Shown here piece after piece: positions 1 to 8,037 of a DNA stretch of 64,000 nucleotides; the stretch's first letter is position 1; the number at the start of each line of letters is the position of its first letter. The position numbers and the translations under genes were made by a program. Location of the stretch: positions 310,001 through 374,000 of the forward strand of contig NZ_MDEN01000069.1 of the NCBI RefSeq assembly GCF_001705435.1, read 5' to 3'. Below the pieces are notes generated by a model. The model was not told where the DNA came from. It did no database searches and saw only the letters and a list, made by a program, of their open reading frames with translations. This DNA is from Pseudomonas graminis. GTDB lineage: Bacteria; Pseudomonadota; Gammaproteobacteria; Pseudomonadales; Pseudomonadaceae.

Positions 1-327
1 TTCCTTGAACTTGTCGAAGGAACCGAACGCAGCGTTGATTGCATCAGCCAGAGCGCCGGTCGGTTGGCCGCCGGCGTTTGGCGCCAGGCAGTTCCAGTAG
101 AACGTGTGGTTCCAGACTTGAGCGGCGTTGTTGAAGATACCGCCCGAGGACGTCTTGACGATTTCTTCCAGAGTCTTGCCTTCGAACTCGGTGCCTGGCA
201 CCAGGTTGTTCAGGTTCACGACGTAGGTGTTGTGGTGCTTGTCGTGGTGGTATTCCAGAGTTTCCTTGGAGATGTGCGGTGCCAGAGCATCATGTGCGTA
301 CGGCAGCGGAGGCAATTCAAAAGCCAT
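1..327 (-). CDS. sodB: Iron superoxide dismutase SodB, N-terminal part (cut by window edge)
   Basis: Converts superoxide to oxygen and hydrogen peroxide in the cytoplasm. The 109 visible residues start MAFELPPLPYAHDALAPHIS, the classic bacterial Fe-SOD N-terminus, followed by EYHHDKHH with the first metal ligand (His27) and the NHTFYW motif with the second (His74). The C-terminal half, with the Asp and third His ligands, lies off the left edge, so the gene is partial. The ATG is preceded by an AGGAGAATT-type ribosome binding site on the minus strand. The family is normally about 193-198 residues. Fe versus Mn preference is inferred from overall resemblance to E. coli SodB. Confidence 0.95.
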   Translation of the reverse strand, partial: MAFELPPLPYAHDALAPHISKETLEYHHDKHHNTYVVNLNNLVPGTEFEGKTLEEIVKTSSGGIFNNAAQVWNHTFYWNCLAPNAGGQPTGALADAINAAFGSFDKFKE

Positions 328-529
328 GGTAATTCTCCTAATCAGGTCAGTTGCGGTTTGCGCAAGGCCGATCACGGGCGGCCAGACAGAACTTACGCTG
401 GCGAGTTTGTACTCTTTGCAGCGCAGGGGCTGGATCATAGCACCGGCCCCGGACCTTAACCACGCAACAACAGTGTGGGATAGAGGTTCCAGAGCATTGC
501 GCTGAAAGCGTAGTGGCAGGCTTGGGTTT
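328..529. other. Intergenic region upstream of sodB
   Basis: About 200 bases between the sodB start and the argO stop, both on the minus strand. It must hold the sodB promoter and leader. I could not identify a convincing operator or terminator in it. Confidence 0.5.
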
Positions 530-1132
530 TCACGCCGTTCTGATCAATTGCACCGCCACGCTGAACATCATCACCGCGACCATCAGGTCCAGCAGGCGCC
601 AGGTGGCCGGGCGCGCGAGCCACGGCGCCAGCCAGGCGGCGCCGATCGCCAGCGTCGAAAACCACAATACCGAAGCGCTGGCTGCACCGGCCACATAGGC
701 GCCGGGCACCGTTTGCTGCGCGCCGAGCGAGCCGATCAGCAGTACCGTGTCGAGATAAACGTGCGGGTTCAGCAAGGTCACCGCCAGGGCGGTCAGCAAT
801 ACCGCGCGGCGTGACCGCTGGCCGTCGGTGTCGCCGTTGGCGAGGCTCTGCGGTGACAACGCGCGGCGCAAAGCCATGGCGCCGTACCACAGCAGAAACA
901 CCACTCCGCCCCAGCGCGCCACCGCCAGAAGCGTCGGGTTGTGGGCCAGCACATTGGCCAGCCCGAACACGCCGGCGGCCACCAACAGGGCGTCGCACAC
1001 GATGCACAGCAAGGCCACGGACAGGTGGTGTTCGCGACGCAGACTTTGCGCCAGCACGTAAGCGTTCTGGTTGCCGATGGCCATGATCAGCCCGAGGGAA
1101 ACCAACAGGCCATTGAGGTAGCTTTGCCACAT
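530..1132 (-). CDS. argO: LysE/ArgO-family amino acid exporter
   Basis: Inner-membrane exporter of basic amino acids, most likely L-arginine. The 200-residue length and a run of about six hydrophobic segments match the LysE/ArgO family, and the N-terminus (SLGLIMAIGNQNAYVLAQSL) carries the family motif with conserved G-x-QN. The start at 1132 is the first ATG of the family-length frame. It lies 36 bases downstream of an ACT-domain gene on the same strand, and the divergent gene at 1674 is an ArgP-type LysR regulator, the known activator of argO in E. coli. The context therefore supports arginine or lysine export under ArgP control. Substrate is inferred, not visible. Confidence 0.9.
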   Translation of the reverse strand: MWQSYLNGLLVSLGLIMAIGNQNAYVLAQSLRREHHLSVALLCIVCDALLVAAGVFGLANVLAHNPTLLAVARWGGVVFLLWYGAMALRRALSPQSLANGDTDGQRSRRAVLLTALAVTLLNPHVYLDTVLLIGSLGAQQTVPGAYVAGAASASVLWFSTLAIGAAWLAPWLARPATWRLLDLMVAVMMFSVAVQLIRTA

Positions 1133-1168
1133 GATGTCGGGCCTCGATCAGTTCAGGGATGGATGGGA

Positions 1169-1567
1169 TCAGGCGCTCGTCGCCAGTGCGCGCAACGTGC
1201 TCATGGCCTCCAGCGCGTCGTCCTTACCCACGAAAAGATGGTCGTGGTAAAAGCCCGCGACCACGTTGCAACTGATGCCCGCCTGCCCCAGGGCGCTGGC
1301 GAACGCGGCGGTCAGTCCGACGGCCGCGAGTGAGGAATGGACGGTCAGGGTGATCCAGGCCATGACGTAATCGCTGGCCAGGCCCAAGTGCTGCGCCTGG
1401 CTGCGTTCAAGTATGACGGTCAGGCCTTCACGTTCCCGGAAGCTGCCGATCACCTCGACACCTTGCACGTGGCTGCTGTCAGCCACGGTGCAGAACACGT
1501 AATCACCTTCGTTCAGTTCGGGGTCCATGCTGCGCAGCAACGCGCTGAGGGAGGTTTCGCCAGTCAT
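1169..1567 (-). CDS. ACT-domain protein (putative amino-acid-binding)
   Basis: A 132-residue protein that appears to consist of two ACT-like halves. The N-terminal half includes LNEGDYVFCTV and the C-terminal half VGLTAAFASALGQAGISCNVVAGFYHDHLFV, the beta-alpha-beta pattern typical of small stand-alone ACT proteins. ACT domains bind amino acids, and the family lacks a catalytic motif. It is the first gene of a two-gene unit with argO and is divergent from argP, so an inferred role is sensing or buffering the exported amino acid. Start at 1567 gives the full domain. No biochemical function is established for this subfamily to my knowledge. Confidence 0.8.
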   Translation of the reverse strand: MTGETSLSALLRSMDPELNEGDYVFCTVADSSHVQGVEVIGSFREREGLTVILERSQAQHLGLASDYVMAWITLTVHSSLAAVGLTAAFASALGQAGISCNVVAGFYHDHLFVGKDDALEAMSTLRALATSA

Positions 1568-1673
1568 TGATATTCGCCGTTTGTTGAGGTGGGCATCAGT
1601 CAGTGGTGGCGATTGTCAGTCGAGAGCGAGTATAAGAAAAACCAATAAAGCTCATCACCCATTAGAGAAACTG
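1568..1673. promoter_or_regulatory. Divergent promoter region between ACT-argO and argP
   Basis: A 106-base spacer separates the two divergent starts. In E. coli ArgP binds the argO promoter directly, so this spacer is the expected ArgP target. There is an AT-rich stretch around 1630-1645. I did not identify a definite operator by eye. Confidence 0.4.
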
Positions 1674-2573
1674 ATGTTCGACTACAAGTTGCTTTCCGCG
1701 CTGGCAGCGGTGATCGAGCAAGCCGGCTTCGAGCGTGCTGCGCACGTGCTTGGCCTTTCGCAGTCGGCGGTGTCCCAGCGCATCAAGCTGCTGGAAGCGC
1801 GGGTCGGCCAGCCAGTACTGGTCCGGGCGACGCCGCCCACGCCGACAGACATCGGCCGGCGCTTGCTCAACCATGTCCAGCAGGTGCGCTTGCTGGAGCG
1901 GGATCTGCAAAGCGTGGTGCCCGCGCTGGACGAAGGCGGCATGCCCGAGCGCCTGCGCATCGCACTGAACGCCGACAGCCTGGCGACCTGGTGGGCCCTC
2001 GCGGTCGGGGACTTCTGCGCCGAGCATCGATTGCTCACTGATCTCGTGGTTGAGGATCAGGATGTCGGGCTCAAACGCATGCGCGCCGGTGAAGTGGCCG
2101 CGTGTCTGTGCGGCAGTGAACGGCCGGTGGCGGGGGCGCGAAGTGTGTTGCTCGGCGCCATGCGCTACCGGGCGCTGGCCAGCCCTGACTTCATTGGTCG
2201 GCATTTCCCGCAGGGCGTGACGCCGCAAGCGGTCGCCCGATCGCCCGCGCTGGTGTTCGGCCCGGATGATTTCCTGCAGCACCGCTACCTCGCTTCGCTG
2301 GGCGTCGAAGGCGGATTCGAGCATCATTTGTGTCCCTCGTCCGAAGGCTTCATGCGCATGGTCGAAGCTGGAATGGGCTGGGGACTGGTGCCGGAATTGC
2401 AGGTCCGCGGGCAATTGGCGAGCGGTCAACTGGTCGAGTTGCTGGCCGATCACTGCATTGATGTGCCGTTGTACTGGCATCATTGGCGCAATGGCGGTCG
2501 CTTGCTGACGGAGCTGACGGACCATCTGGCGAAAAAAGCGGGGCAATGGCTGGTGCCGTTGCAGCCTGAATGA
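1674..2573 (+). CDS. argP: LysR-family regulator ArgP (IciA)
   Basis: DNA-binding regulator of 299 residues, the usual ArgP length (about 297 in E. coli). The start MFDYKLLSALAAVIEQAGF leads straight into the winged helix-turn-helix (GLSQSAVSQRIKLLEARVGQPVL in outline), with the C-terminal LysR effector domain following. The frame is open upstream to 1527, but the family N-terminus fixes the ATG at 1674. Known ArgP proteins activate argO in response to arginine and are antagonised by lysine. Divergence from the ACT-argO pair fits that role. Confidence 0.92.
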   Translation: MFDYKLLSALAAVIEQAGFERAAHVLGLSQSAVSQRIKLLEARVGQPVLVRATPPTPTDIGRRLLNHVQQVRLLERDLQSVVPALDEGGMPERLRIALNADSLATWWALAVGDFCAEHRLLTDLVVEDQDVGLKRMRAGEVAACLCGSERPVAGARSVLLGAMRYRALASPDFIGRHFPQGVTPQAVARSPALVFGPDDFLQHRYLASLGVEGGFEHHLCPSSEGFMRMVEAGMGWGLVPELQVRGQLASGQLVELLADHCIDVPLYWHHWRNGGRLLTELTDHLAKKAGQWLVPLQPE

Positions 2574-2661
2574 ACGTCAGTAGTCGACGCAGCAGATTGT
2601 AGGCTCGGTCGCAGAACAGCCGCGGCGATCACTGGCACAAGATGATTAAACGGAGCAGGCA

Positions 2662-3660
2662 ATGAAAATTCTGGTCACCGGCGCAGGCGGCTTCATTGGC
2701 GGACGCTTCGCGCGTTTCGCGCTGGAGCAAGGCTTGAACGTCCGGGTCAACGGCCGTCGTGCGGAGGGTGTCGAGCATCTGGTGCGGCGCGGGGCCGAGT
2801 TCATCCAGGGCGATCTTTCCGATCCGGAACTCGTTCATGCGCTGTGTGACGACGTCGAAGCCGTGGTCCATTGCGCGGGTGCGGTTGGCACATGGGGACG
2901 ACGCCAGGACTTCCATCAGGGCAACGTTCAAGTCACCGAAAACGTCGTTGAAGCCTGCCTGAAACAGAGAGTCCGGCGGTTGGTGCATCTGTCCTCGCCC
3001 TCGATCTATTTCGATGGCCGATCGCACCTCGATATCCGTGAGGAGCAAGTGCCCAAGCGCTTCGGCAATCACTACGCCGCGACCAAATACCTGGCCGAGC
3101 AAAAAGTATTTGGTGCTGAAGAGTTCGGTCTGGAAGTCATCGCCCTGCGTCCTCGTTTTGTGACGGGCGCAGGTGACACGAGCATTTTCCCGCGACTGCT
3201 GCAGATGCAGCAGAAGAAGCGGCTGTCGATCATCGGCAATGGCTTGAACAAGGTGGATTTCACCAGCATCCAGAACCTCAATGAAGCGCTGCTCAGCAGC
3301 TTGCTGGCGGCGGGTTCGGCGCTGGGCAAGGCCTACAACATCAGTAATGGCGCGCCGGTGCCGCTCTGGGACGTGGTCAATTACGTCATGCGCCAGATGG
3401 AATTGCCACCGGTCAGGCGTTATCGGTCTTACGGCCTGGCGTACACCGCGGCGGCCATGAACGAGGCGGCGTGCCTGATCTGGCCCGGGCAACCTGAACC
3501 GACGCTGTCGCGCATCGGGATACAGGTGATGAGCCGGGATTTCACGCTTGATATCAATCGCGCCAGGCATTATCTGGATTACCAGCCCGACGTCAGCGTG
3601 TGGACCGCCCTCGACGAGTTCTGCGGCTGGTGGAAAGCCCAGCACGGCGGCGCGTTGTAA
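2662..3660 (+). CDS. NAD-dependent epimerase/dehydratase, 3-beta-HSD-like
   Basis: Extended short-chain dehydrogenase of 332 residues. The N-terminus MKILVTGAGGFIGGRFARFA has the GxxGxxG Rossmann motif for NAD(P). The active-site Ser lies in HLSSPSIY and the YxxxK pair in HYAATKYLAE. This layout is shared by sugar-nucleotide epimerases and 3-beta-hydroxysteroid dehydrogenase-like enzymes. A good GGAG ribosome binding site precedes the ATG at 2662. It stands alone between argP and a membrane coiled-coil gene, so the context gives no substrate. Family assignment is secure; the reaction is not. Confidence 0.85.
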   Translation: MKILVTGAGGFIGGRFARFALEQGLNVRVNGRRAEGVEHLVRRGAEFIQGDLSDPELVHALCDDVEAVVHCAGAVGTWGRRQDFHQGNVQVTENVVEACLKQRVRRLVHLSSPSIYFDGRSHLDIREEQVPKRFGNHYAATKYLAEQKVFGAEEFGLEVIALRPRFVTGAGDTSIFPRLLQMQQKKRLSIIGNGLNKVDFTSIQNLNEALLSSLLAAGSALGKAYNISNGAPVPLWDVVNYVMRQMELPPVRRYRSYGLAYTAAAMNEAACLIWPGQPEPTLSRIGIQVMSRDFTLDINRARHYLDYQPDVSVWTALDEFCGWWKAQHGGAL

Positions 3661-3727
3661 AAGGCTTCAACATCCGTGGTTATACTGCGAGCCATTCAGA
3701 TTCAGCGGTTTTTTCAAAGGTAAATCC

Positions 3728-4582
3728 ATGCGCAAAGATCCCTATGACGACGTCGATGACGTCCCGAGCCTCAGCGCCAAAGACGATGACGATGACTTTC
3801 TGCCGCCACCGGGTGCCCGCGAGCGCACGACGGTGTATTCCCGTGATACGCCGGTGGTGAAGGTGAAGGCGCCCGGTACCGGTGCGTTGTGGGCGTTGAT
3901 CTGTGTGCTGTTTATCGCGTTTTGCGGCCTGGGCTGGTGGAGTTTTCAGCAGGTCTCGTTGATGGAGCAGCAGTTGGTGGCGACGCAGGAAAGCTTCGCG
4001 CGGATCAGTGAGGAGGCGGCGGGGCGCTTGCAGGATATTTCCGGCAAGGTGGTGGCCACCGAGTCGATGGCGAGCAGCAGCGAGGCGCTGAAGGCGCAGA
4101 TCAAGCAGTTGCAGGATCAGTTGGCTGATCAGAGCAAGCAACAGCAGGGCGTGGCAGGTTTGCAGGGCGGGCTGGACAAGCGGCTGGAGCAGATCAGTAC
4201 GCAGAGTGCGCAGCAGCAGGCGGTCAATCAGCAGTTGCAGGATCAGGTGAAGGCCGTGACCACGGAGCTGGCGGCGTTGAAGGCGGCGATGCCGGATGGC
4301 AAGTCGGCGCAGTCTGAGCAGGAGCGGCTGGAGTCGCAGTTGAAGGGCTTGAGCGCGGATGTGGCGAGTCTGAAGAAGGCGAATGGCAGTCAGGCGATCG
4401 AGCAGCTTGAGCAGGATATGGTGGTGGTGAAAAGTGAGTTGGAGAATCGTCCGGTAGCTGCTTCTTCGGGTGCCAGCACGGCGGAGTTTGATGCGTTTCG
4501 TGGTCAGATGACGCGGACGATCAATACGTTGCAGAGTCAGATTCAGACGTTGTCGCAGCAGATTAATGCGCGGGGGCAGTAG
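3728..4582 (+). CDS. Single-pass membrane coiled-coil protein, function unknown
   Basis: 284 residues in three parts: an acidic cytoplasmic N-terminus (MRKDPYDDVDDVPSLSAKDD), one transmembrane helix around residues 55-77 (ALWALICVLFIAFCGLGWW), and a long Gln/Glu-rich coiled coil running to the C-terminus (repeated QLQDQ heptads), presumably periplasmic. The frame is open back to 3548 but inside the epimerase tail, and the AAGG site before the ATG at 3728 marks the better start. The topology resembles membrane-anchored scaffold or tether proteins. I do not recognise a specific family and assign no function. Confidence 0.75.
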   Translation: MRKDPYDDVDDVPSLSAKDDDDDFLPPPGARERTTVYSRDTPVVKVKAPGTGALWALICVLFIAFCGLGWWSFQQVSLMEQQLVATQESFARISEEAAGRLQDISGKVVATESMASSSEALKAQIKQLQDQLADQSKQQQGVAGLQGGLDKRLEQISTQSAQQQAVNQQLQDQVKAVTTELAALKAAMPDGKSAQSEQERLESQLKGLSADVASLKKANGSQAIEQLEQDMVVVKSELENRPVAASSGASTAEFDAFRGQMTRTINTLQSQIQTLSQQINARGQ

Positions 4583-4599
4583 ATCAAAGGCGTCGGCCT

Positions 4600-4860
4600 A
4601 ACGGCCTCGGGTTTCGCCTTCGGCGAGTTACTTGGAAAAGCACCCCAAGTAACCAAGGGTGCCTGCTCCTGGTTGGGCCCTTCCTTCGTCAGGGTTCCCT
4701 CACTCCGGTCCCGCTCCGTGGGCCCGCGCCGAACGGACATCCATGTCCTGACGGCGCTCTCGCCGCATCCCTGCGGCTCGGCCCACTGCGCGAGACCTGC
4801 GTTCAGCCTGCACCCAAGTCGCGTTTGGCGGTGACTGGGCTTTTTGCGCAGGAAGATCAA
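4600..4860. repeat. Dispersed non-coding repeat element
   Basis: A roughly 260-base block downstream of the coiled-coil gene with internal palindromic pieces, such as TTTCGCCTTCGGCGA, GGGCCC flanks, and the pair of phrases around TTACTTGG and CCAAGTAACC. Blocks with this wording are, from memory, found many times in Pseudomonas genomes between genes. The minus-strand frame across it (4543-4866) reads as low-complexity and looks spurious. Boundaries are approximate. Confidence 0.55.
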
Positions 4861-4886
4861 AAGCAAATCAAAAGCAGATCAAAAGC

Positions 4887-5138
4887 TTCCCGGCTGAAGC
4901 CGGTCCTACTTGTTGTACGGGTCTTTGCACGCTGATCGTTCCCACGCTCCGCGTGGGCATGCATCCCGTGACGCTCCGCGTCACCTGAAGCCGGTCCCAC
5001 TGACTGCACGCATCGCTTTTCGTGGGACCGGCTTTAGCCGGGAAGGGGCCAGTGAGTGCGCCATCAGTTTTATGGTTAAAACCGGCCTGATGGTTCCCAT
5101 GCTCCGCGTGGGAATAAAGCCCGCGCCGCTCCGCGTCC
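4887..5138. repeat. REP palindrome cluster
   Basis: A chain of short palindromes: TTCCCGGCTGAAGCCGGTCC at 4887-4906; CCCACGCTCCGCGTGGG at 4941-4957; GTGACGCTCCGCGTCAC at 4968-4984; an inverted pair AAGCCGGTCCCAC (4988-5000) and GTGGGACCGGCTT (5022-5034); and CCCATGCTCCGCGTGGG at 5096-5112. These are typical Pseudomonas REP sequences that sit between the 3' ends of genes. The open frame at 4910-5161 is a by-product of the repeats. Confidence 0.85.
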
Positions 5139-5145
5139 TTCCTGC

Positions 5146-6195
5146 TTACAGCGTCGGGTAATCCACATAGCCTTCGGCGCCTTTGGCGTAGAAGGTTTCG
5201 GGATGAGCTTCGTTCAGCGGGGCATCCTTGGCCAGACGTGCCGGCAGGTCGGGATTGGCGATGAAGGGCACGCCGAAGGCGACGGCATCCGCCTTGCCGC
5301 TCGCCAGCCAGGCGTTGGCGCTTTCTTTGGTGAATTTCTCGTTGGCGATGAACACTCCGCCGAACGCTTCTTTCAGGCGTGGGCCCAGGCTGTCGTCGAG
5401 TTCACGTTCGCGGGCGCAGATGAACGCGATGCCGCGTTTGCCCAATTCGCGGGCGACGTAGGTGAAGGTCTCTGCCAGGTTGGCGTCGCCCATGTCGTGC
5501 GCGTCAGCGCGGGGTGCCAGGTGCACGCCGACACGGCCAGCGCCCCAGACGTCAACGGCGGCGTCGGTCACTTCCAGCAGCAGGCGTGCGCGGTTTTCCA
5601 GCGAGCCGCCGTAGGCATCGGTGCGGGTGTTGGTGCTGGTCTGCAGGAACTGGTCGAGCAGGTAACCGTTGGCGCCGTGGATCTCTACGCCGTCAAAGCC
5701 GGCGGCCTTGGCGTTCTCGGCACCGACGCGGTAGGCGTCGACGATCTCTTCGATTTCAGCCAGTTCCAGTGCGCGAGGGATGACGAAGTCAGACAGCGGA
5801 CGCACCAGGCTCACGTGGCCTTTTGGCTGGATGGCGCTCGGTGCGACCGGGGTTTCGCCGTTCAGGTAAGTCGGGTGGGAAACGCGACCCACGTGCCACA
5901 GTTGCAGCACGATCTTGCCACCGGCGGCATGCACGGCTTTGGTGACGTTGGCCCAGCCGCGCACTTGATCGTTCGACCAGATGCCCGGGGTGTCGGGGTA
6001 GCCAACGCCCATGGGCATGACCGAAGTGGCTTCGCTGATGATCAGACCAGCCGAGGCGCGCTGAACGTAATACTCGGCCATCATCGCGTTGGGCACGCGG
6101 CCTTCGTCGGCGCGGCAGCGGGTCAGCGGCGCCATGATGATGCGGTTGGTCAGTTCCAGGTCACCCATCTTGATCGGGTCAAAAATCGTAGTCAT
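5146..6195 (-). CDS. xenB: Xenobiotic reductase / alkene reductase, Old Yellow Enzyme family
   Basis: FMN-dependent NAD(P)H:flavin oxidoreductase that reduces activated alkenes, nitro compounds or nitrate esters. The 349-residue length from the ATG at 6195 equals that of Pseudomonas XenB as I recall it. Visible motifs are FDPIKMGDLELTNRIIMAPL at the N-terminus (FMN phosphate region), HVGRVSHP, and FDGVEIHGANGYLLDQF with the catalytic His/Asn pair. It is the last gene of a unit read arsR - MFS - xenB, 58 bases after the MFS gene, which suggests induction by an electrophile or quinone through the ArsR-type repressor. Natural substrate unknown. Confidence 0.9.
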   Translation of the reverse strand: MTTIFDPIKMGDLELTNRIIMAPLTRCRADEGRVPNAMMAEYYVQRASAGLIISEATSVMPMGVGYPDTPGIWSNDQVRGWANVTKAVHAAGGKIVLQLWHVGRVSHPTYLNGETPVAPSAIQPKGHVSLVRPLSDFVIPRALELAEIEEIVDAYRVGAENAKAAGFDGVEIHGANGYLLDQFLQTSTNTRTDAYGGSLENRARLLLEVTDAAVDVWGAGRVGVHLAPRADAHDMGDANLAETFTYVARELGKRGIAFICARERELDDSLGPRLKEAFGGVFIANEKFTKESANAWLASGKADAVAFGVPFIANPDLPARLAKDAPLNEAHPETFYAKGAEGYVDYPTL

Positions 6196-6253
6196 CGTGA
6201 AATCCTTAGTGCAGTCGGTAAAAGGTGGATCCGCAGGTTTCAAATTCGGGGAA

Positions 6254-7420
6254 TCAGTTGGTCACAGGGGCCATTTCGACATCGTTGCGCTGACGGAAAT
6301 TGATCAACGTAACCAGTAGCGCCAGCACCGCCAGAACGCCAGCAGCCAGAGGCACGGTGGTCAGGCCGAAGCCATGGGCGATGACGCTGCCGCCGACCCA
6401 GGCGCCCAGCGCATTGCCCACGTTGAAGGCGCCGATGTTCAGGGTGGACACCAGATTGGGCGCGGCCTTGCCGAAGGTCACCACGTTGATCTGCAAGGCA
6501 GGCACGGCGGCGAACGCAGCGGTGGCCCAGAGGAACAGGGTGATTTCAGCCGGGATCAGCGCCGTGCTGGTCCAGCTCAGCACCGTGGAGATCACTGCCA
6601 TGGCGATGAACACGCCGATTAGCGTGGCGGCCAGTCGGCGGTCGGCGAGTTTGCCGCCGATGATATTGCCCAGCGTCAGGCCGAGGCCGATGAGCATCAG
6701 CGTCCAGGTCACGCCCAGCGGCGAGACGCCGGTGACTTCGCCCAACAGTGGCGCAACGTAGGTGAAGAGGGCGAACACAGAGGCGGCGAACAGCGCGGTC
6801 ATGCTCAGCGACAGCCAGATGCCCACGCCTTTGAGCGCGGCCAGCTCGGCGCGCATGTCGAGTTTCTCTTCATCGCGCTTGCTCGGCAGGAAGCGAATCA
6901 GGCCGATGAAGGCGATGACGCCAATCACCGTCACCGCGAAGAAGGTCGAGCGCCAGCCGGCCTGTTGTCCCAGTGCAGTGCCCAACGGGACGCCGAGGAC
7001 GTTGGCCAGGGTCAGGCCGGTGAACATCAGCGCGACGGCCGAAGCGCGACGATTGGCCGGGACCAGATTTGCCGCTACCACCGACCCGATGCCGAAGAAC
7101 GCGCCATGGCACAGCGCGGTGACCACGCGGGCGAACATCAGAATGTTGTAGTCCGCCGCCAGCGCGCAGAGCAGATTGCCGATGATGAAGACGCCCATCA
7201 ACGTGACCAATGCGCCTTTGCGCGGCAACTTGGCGGTGGCCATCGCCATGAACGGCGCGCCGATTGCAACGCCCAGGGCGTAGCCGGTCACCAGCCAGCC
7301 GGCACCGGGAATGCTGACGCCCAGATCGCTGGCGACGTCGGGAAGCAAGCCCATGATGACGAATTCGGTCGTCCCGATGGCAAAGGCGCTCAGGGCCAGA
7401 ATGAGTAGTGAAAGGGGCAC
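6254..7420 (-). CDS. MFS transporter, DHA1 / AraJ-like, 12 TM
   Basis: 388 residues with 12 predicted membrane segments. The N-terminus LLILALSAFAIGTTEFVIMGLLP is the hallmark of the AraJ/YdhP branch of drug:H+ antiporters. The ATG at 7420 has a GGAGACGC-type site upstream. It lies between an ArsR-type regulator (30 bases upstream) and xenB (58 bases downstream) on the same strand, so it is likely the exporter of the compound that the operon handles. Substrate not inferable. Confidence 0.88.
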   Translation of the reverse strand: MPLSLLILALSAFAIGTTEFVIMGLLPDVASDLGVSIPGAGWLVTGYALGVAIGAPFMAMATAKLPRKGALVTLMGVFIIGNLLCALAADYNILMFARVVTALCHGAFFGIGSVVAANLVPANRRASAVALMFTGLTLANVLGVPLGTALGQQAGWRSTFFAVTVIGVIAFIGLIRFLPSKRDEEKLDMRAELAALKGVGIWLSLSMTALFAASVFALFTYVAPLLGEVTGVSPLGVTWTLMLIGLGLTLGNIIGGKLADRRLAATLIGVFIAMAVISTVLSWTSTALIPAEITLFLWATAAFAAVPALQINVVTFGKAAPNLVSTLNIGAFNVGNALGAWVGGSVIAHGFGLTTVPLAAGVLAVLALLVTLINFRQRNDVEMAPVTN

Positions 7421-7450
7421 GTTGCGTCTCCTGGATGTGGGGCGAAGGGC

Positions 7451-7759
7451 TCAGAGCCGCTGCGTCAGTTGCTGCAAGAACGCCTGAATGACGTCTTCGT
7501 TGCGCTTGAAAAAATGCCACTGGCCGTGTTTCTGGTTGGTGATCAGACCGGCCCTTTGCAATGTGGCCAGATGGGCAGAAACGGTCGACTGCGACAGACC
7601 GGCGCGCTGGTCGATCTGCCCCGCACACACACCGCCATCAATGGTGTGACGCTGATCGGGGAAAGTCGTAACCGGGTCTTTGAGCCAGTCCAGAATCTGC
7701 CGGCGAACCGGGTGGGCGAGGGCTTTGATGATTTCGTCGATATCGATGTCAGTAGGCAT
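7451..7759 (-). CDS. ArsR-type winged-helix repressor
   Basis: 102 residues from the ATG at 7759. The N-terminus is IIKALAHPVRRQILDWL and the recognition helix lies in AGLSQSTVSAHLATLQRAGL, the ArsR/SmtB fold. Only one cysteine is visible (GGVCAGQID) and the metal-binding ELCVC motif of ArsR/SmtB sensors is absent, so it is probably not a classical metal sensor. First gene of the arsR - MFS - xenB unit and presumably its autorepressor. The frame extends upstream to 7828, but the family N-terminus supports the internal start. Confidence 0.88.
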   Translation of the reverse strand: MPTDIDIDEIIKALAHPVRRQILDWLKDPVTTFPDQRHTIDGGVCAGQIDQRAGLSQSTVSAHLATLQRAGLITNQKHGQWHFFKRNEDVIQAFLQQLTQRL

Positions 7760-7862
7760 GTCGTGCTCAGTGCAGGTGCGCTGTATCGCGATGGGGCGAA
7801 CCTTATATCTATAAATCGCGATATACAAATATGAATAAGTGCTTAGGACGGGCTGGTTCGTT

Positions 7863-7882
7863 ATATCGGGTTATAACGATAT
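7863..7882. promoter_or_regulatory. Candidate operator for the ArsR-type repressor
   Basis: Inverted repeat ATATCG-N8-CGATAT about 105 bases upstream of the arsR start, in an AT-rich spacer that also contains a related TATATCT...GCGATATAC stretch at about 7803-7826. ArsR-type repressors bind such ATA-rich dyads at their own promoter. Assignment is by position and symmetry only. Confidence 0.45.
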
Positions 7883-8037
7883 GGCGCTGGGCTGATCTGT
7901 TGGTAGAGCGTTGACGGGCATTCCCGCTTTACAGGCGCAGGGAATGTGGCGACTGTACGAGCGTCATTGCGCATGAGTCCCCGCACATTCGGCGGACTCA
8001 GGCGCAGAAAAAAGGCTCGCAGCAATAGGCAACAACC

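Noticed and set aside
4543..4866. 107-codon minus-strand ORF
   Set aside because: Runs through the dispersed repeat and the 3' end of another gene; no start signal, low-complexity composition.
4910..5161. 83-codon plus-strand ORF
   Set aside because: It lies entirely in REP palindromes; phrases such as RSHAPRGHASRDAPR are well-known by-products of these repeats.
5203..6303. 366-codon plus-strand ORF opposite xenB
   Set aside because: Shadow of the alkene reductase gene; no ribosome binding site or family resemblance.
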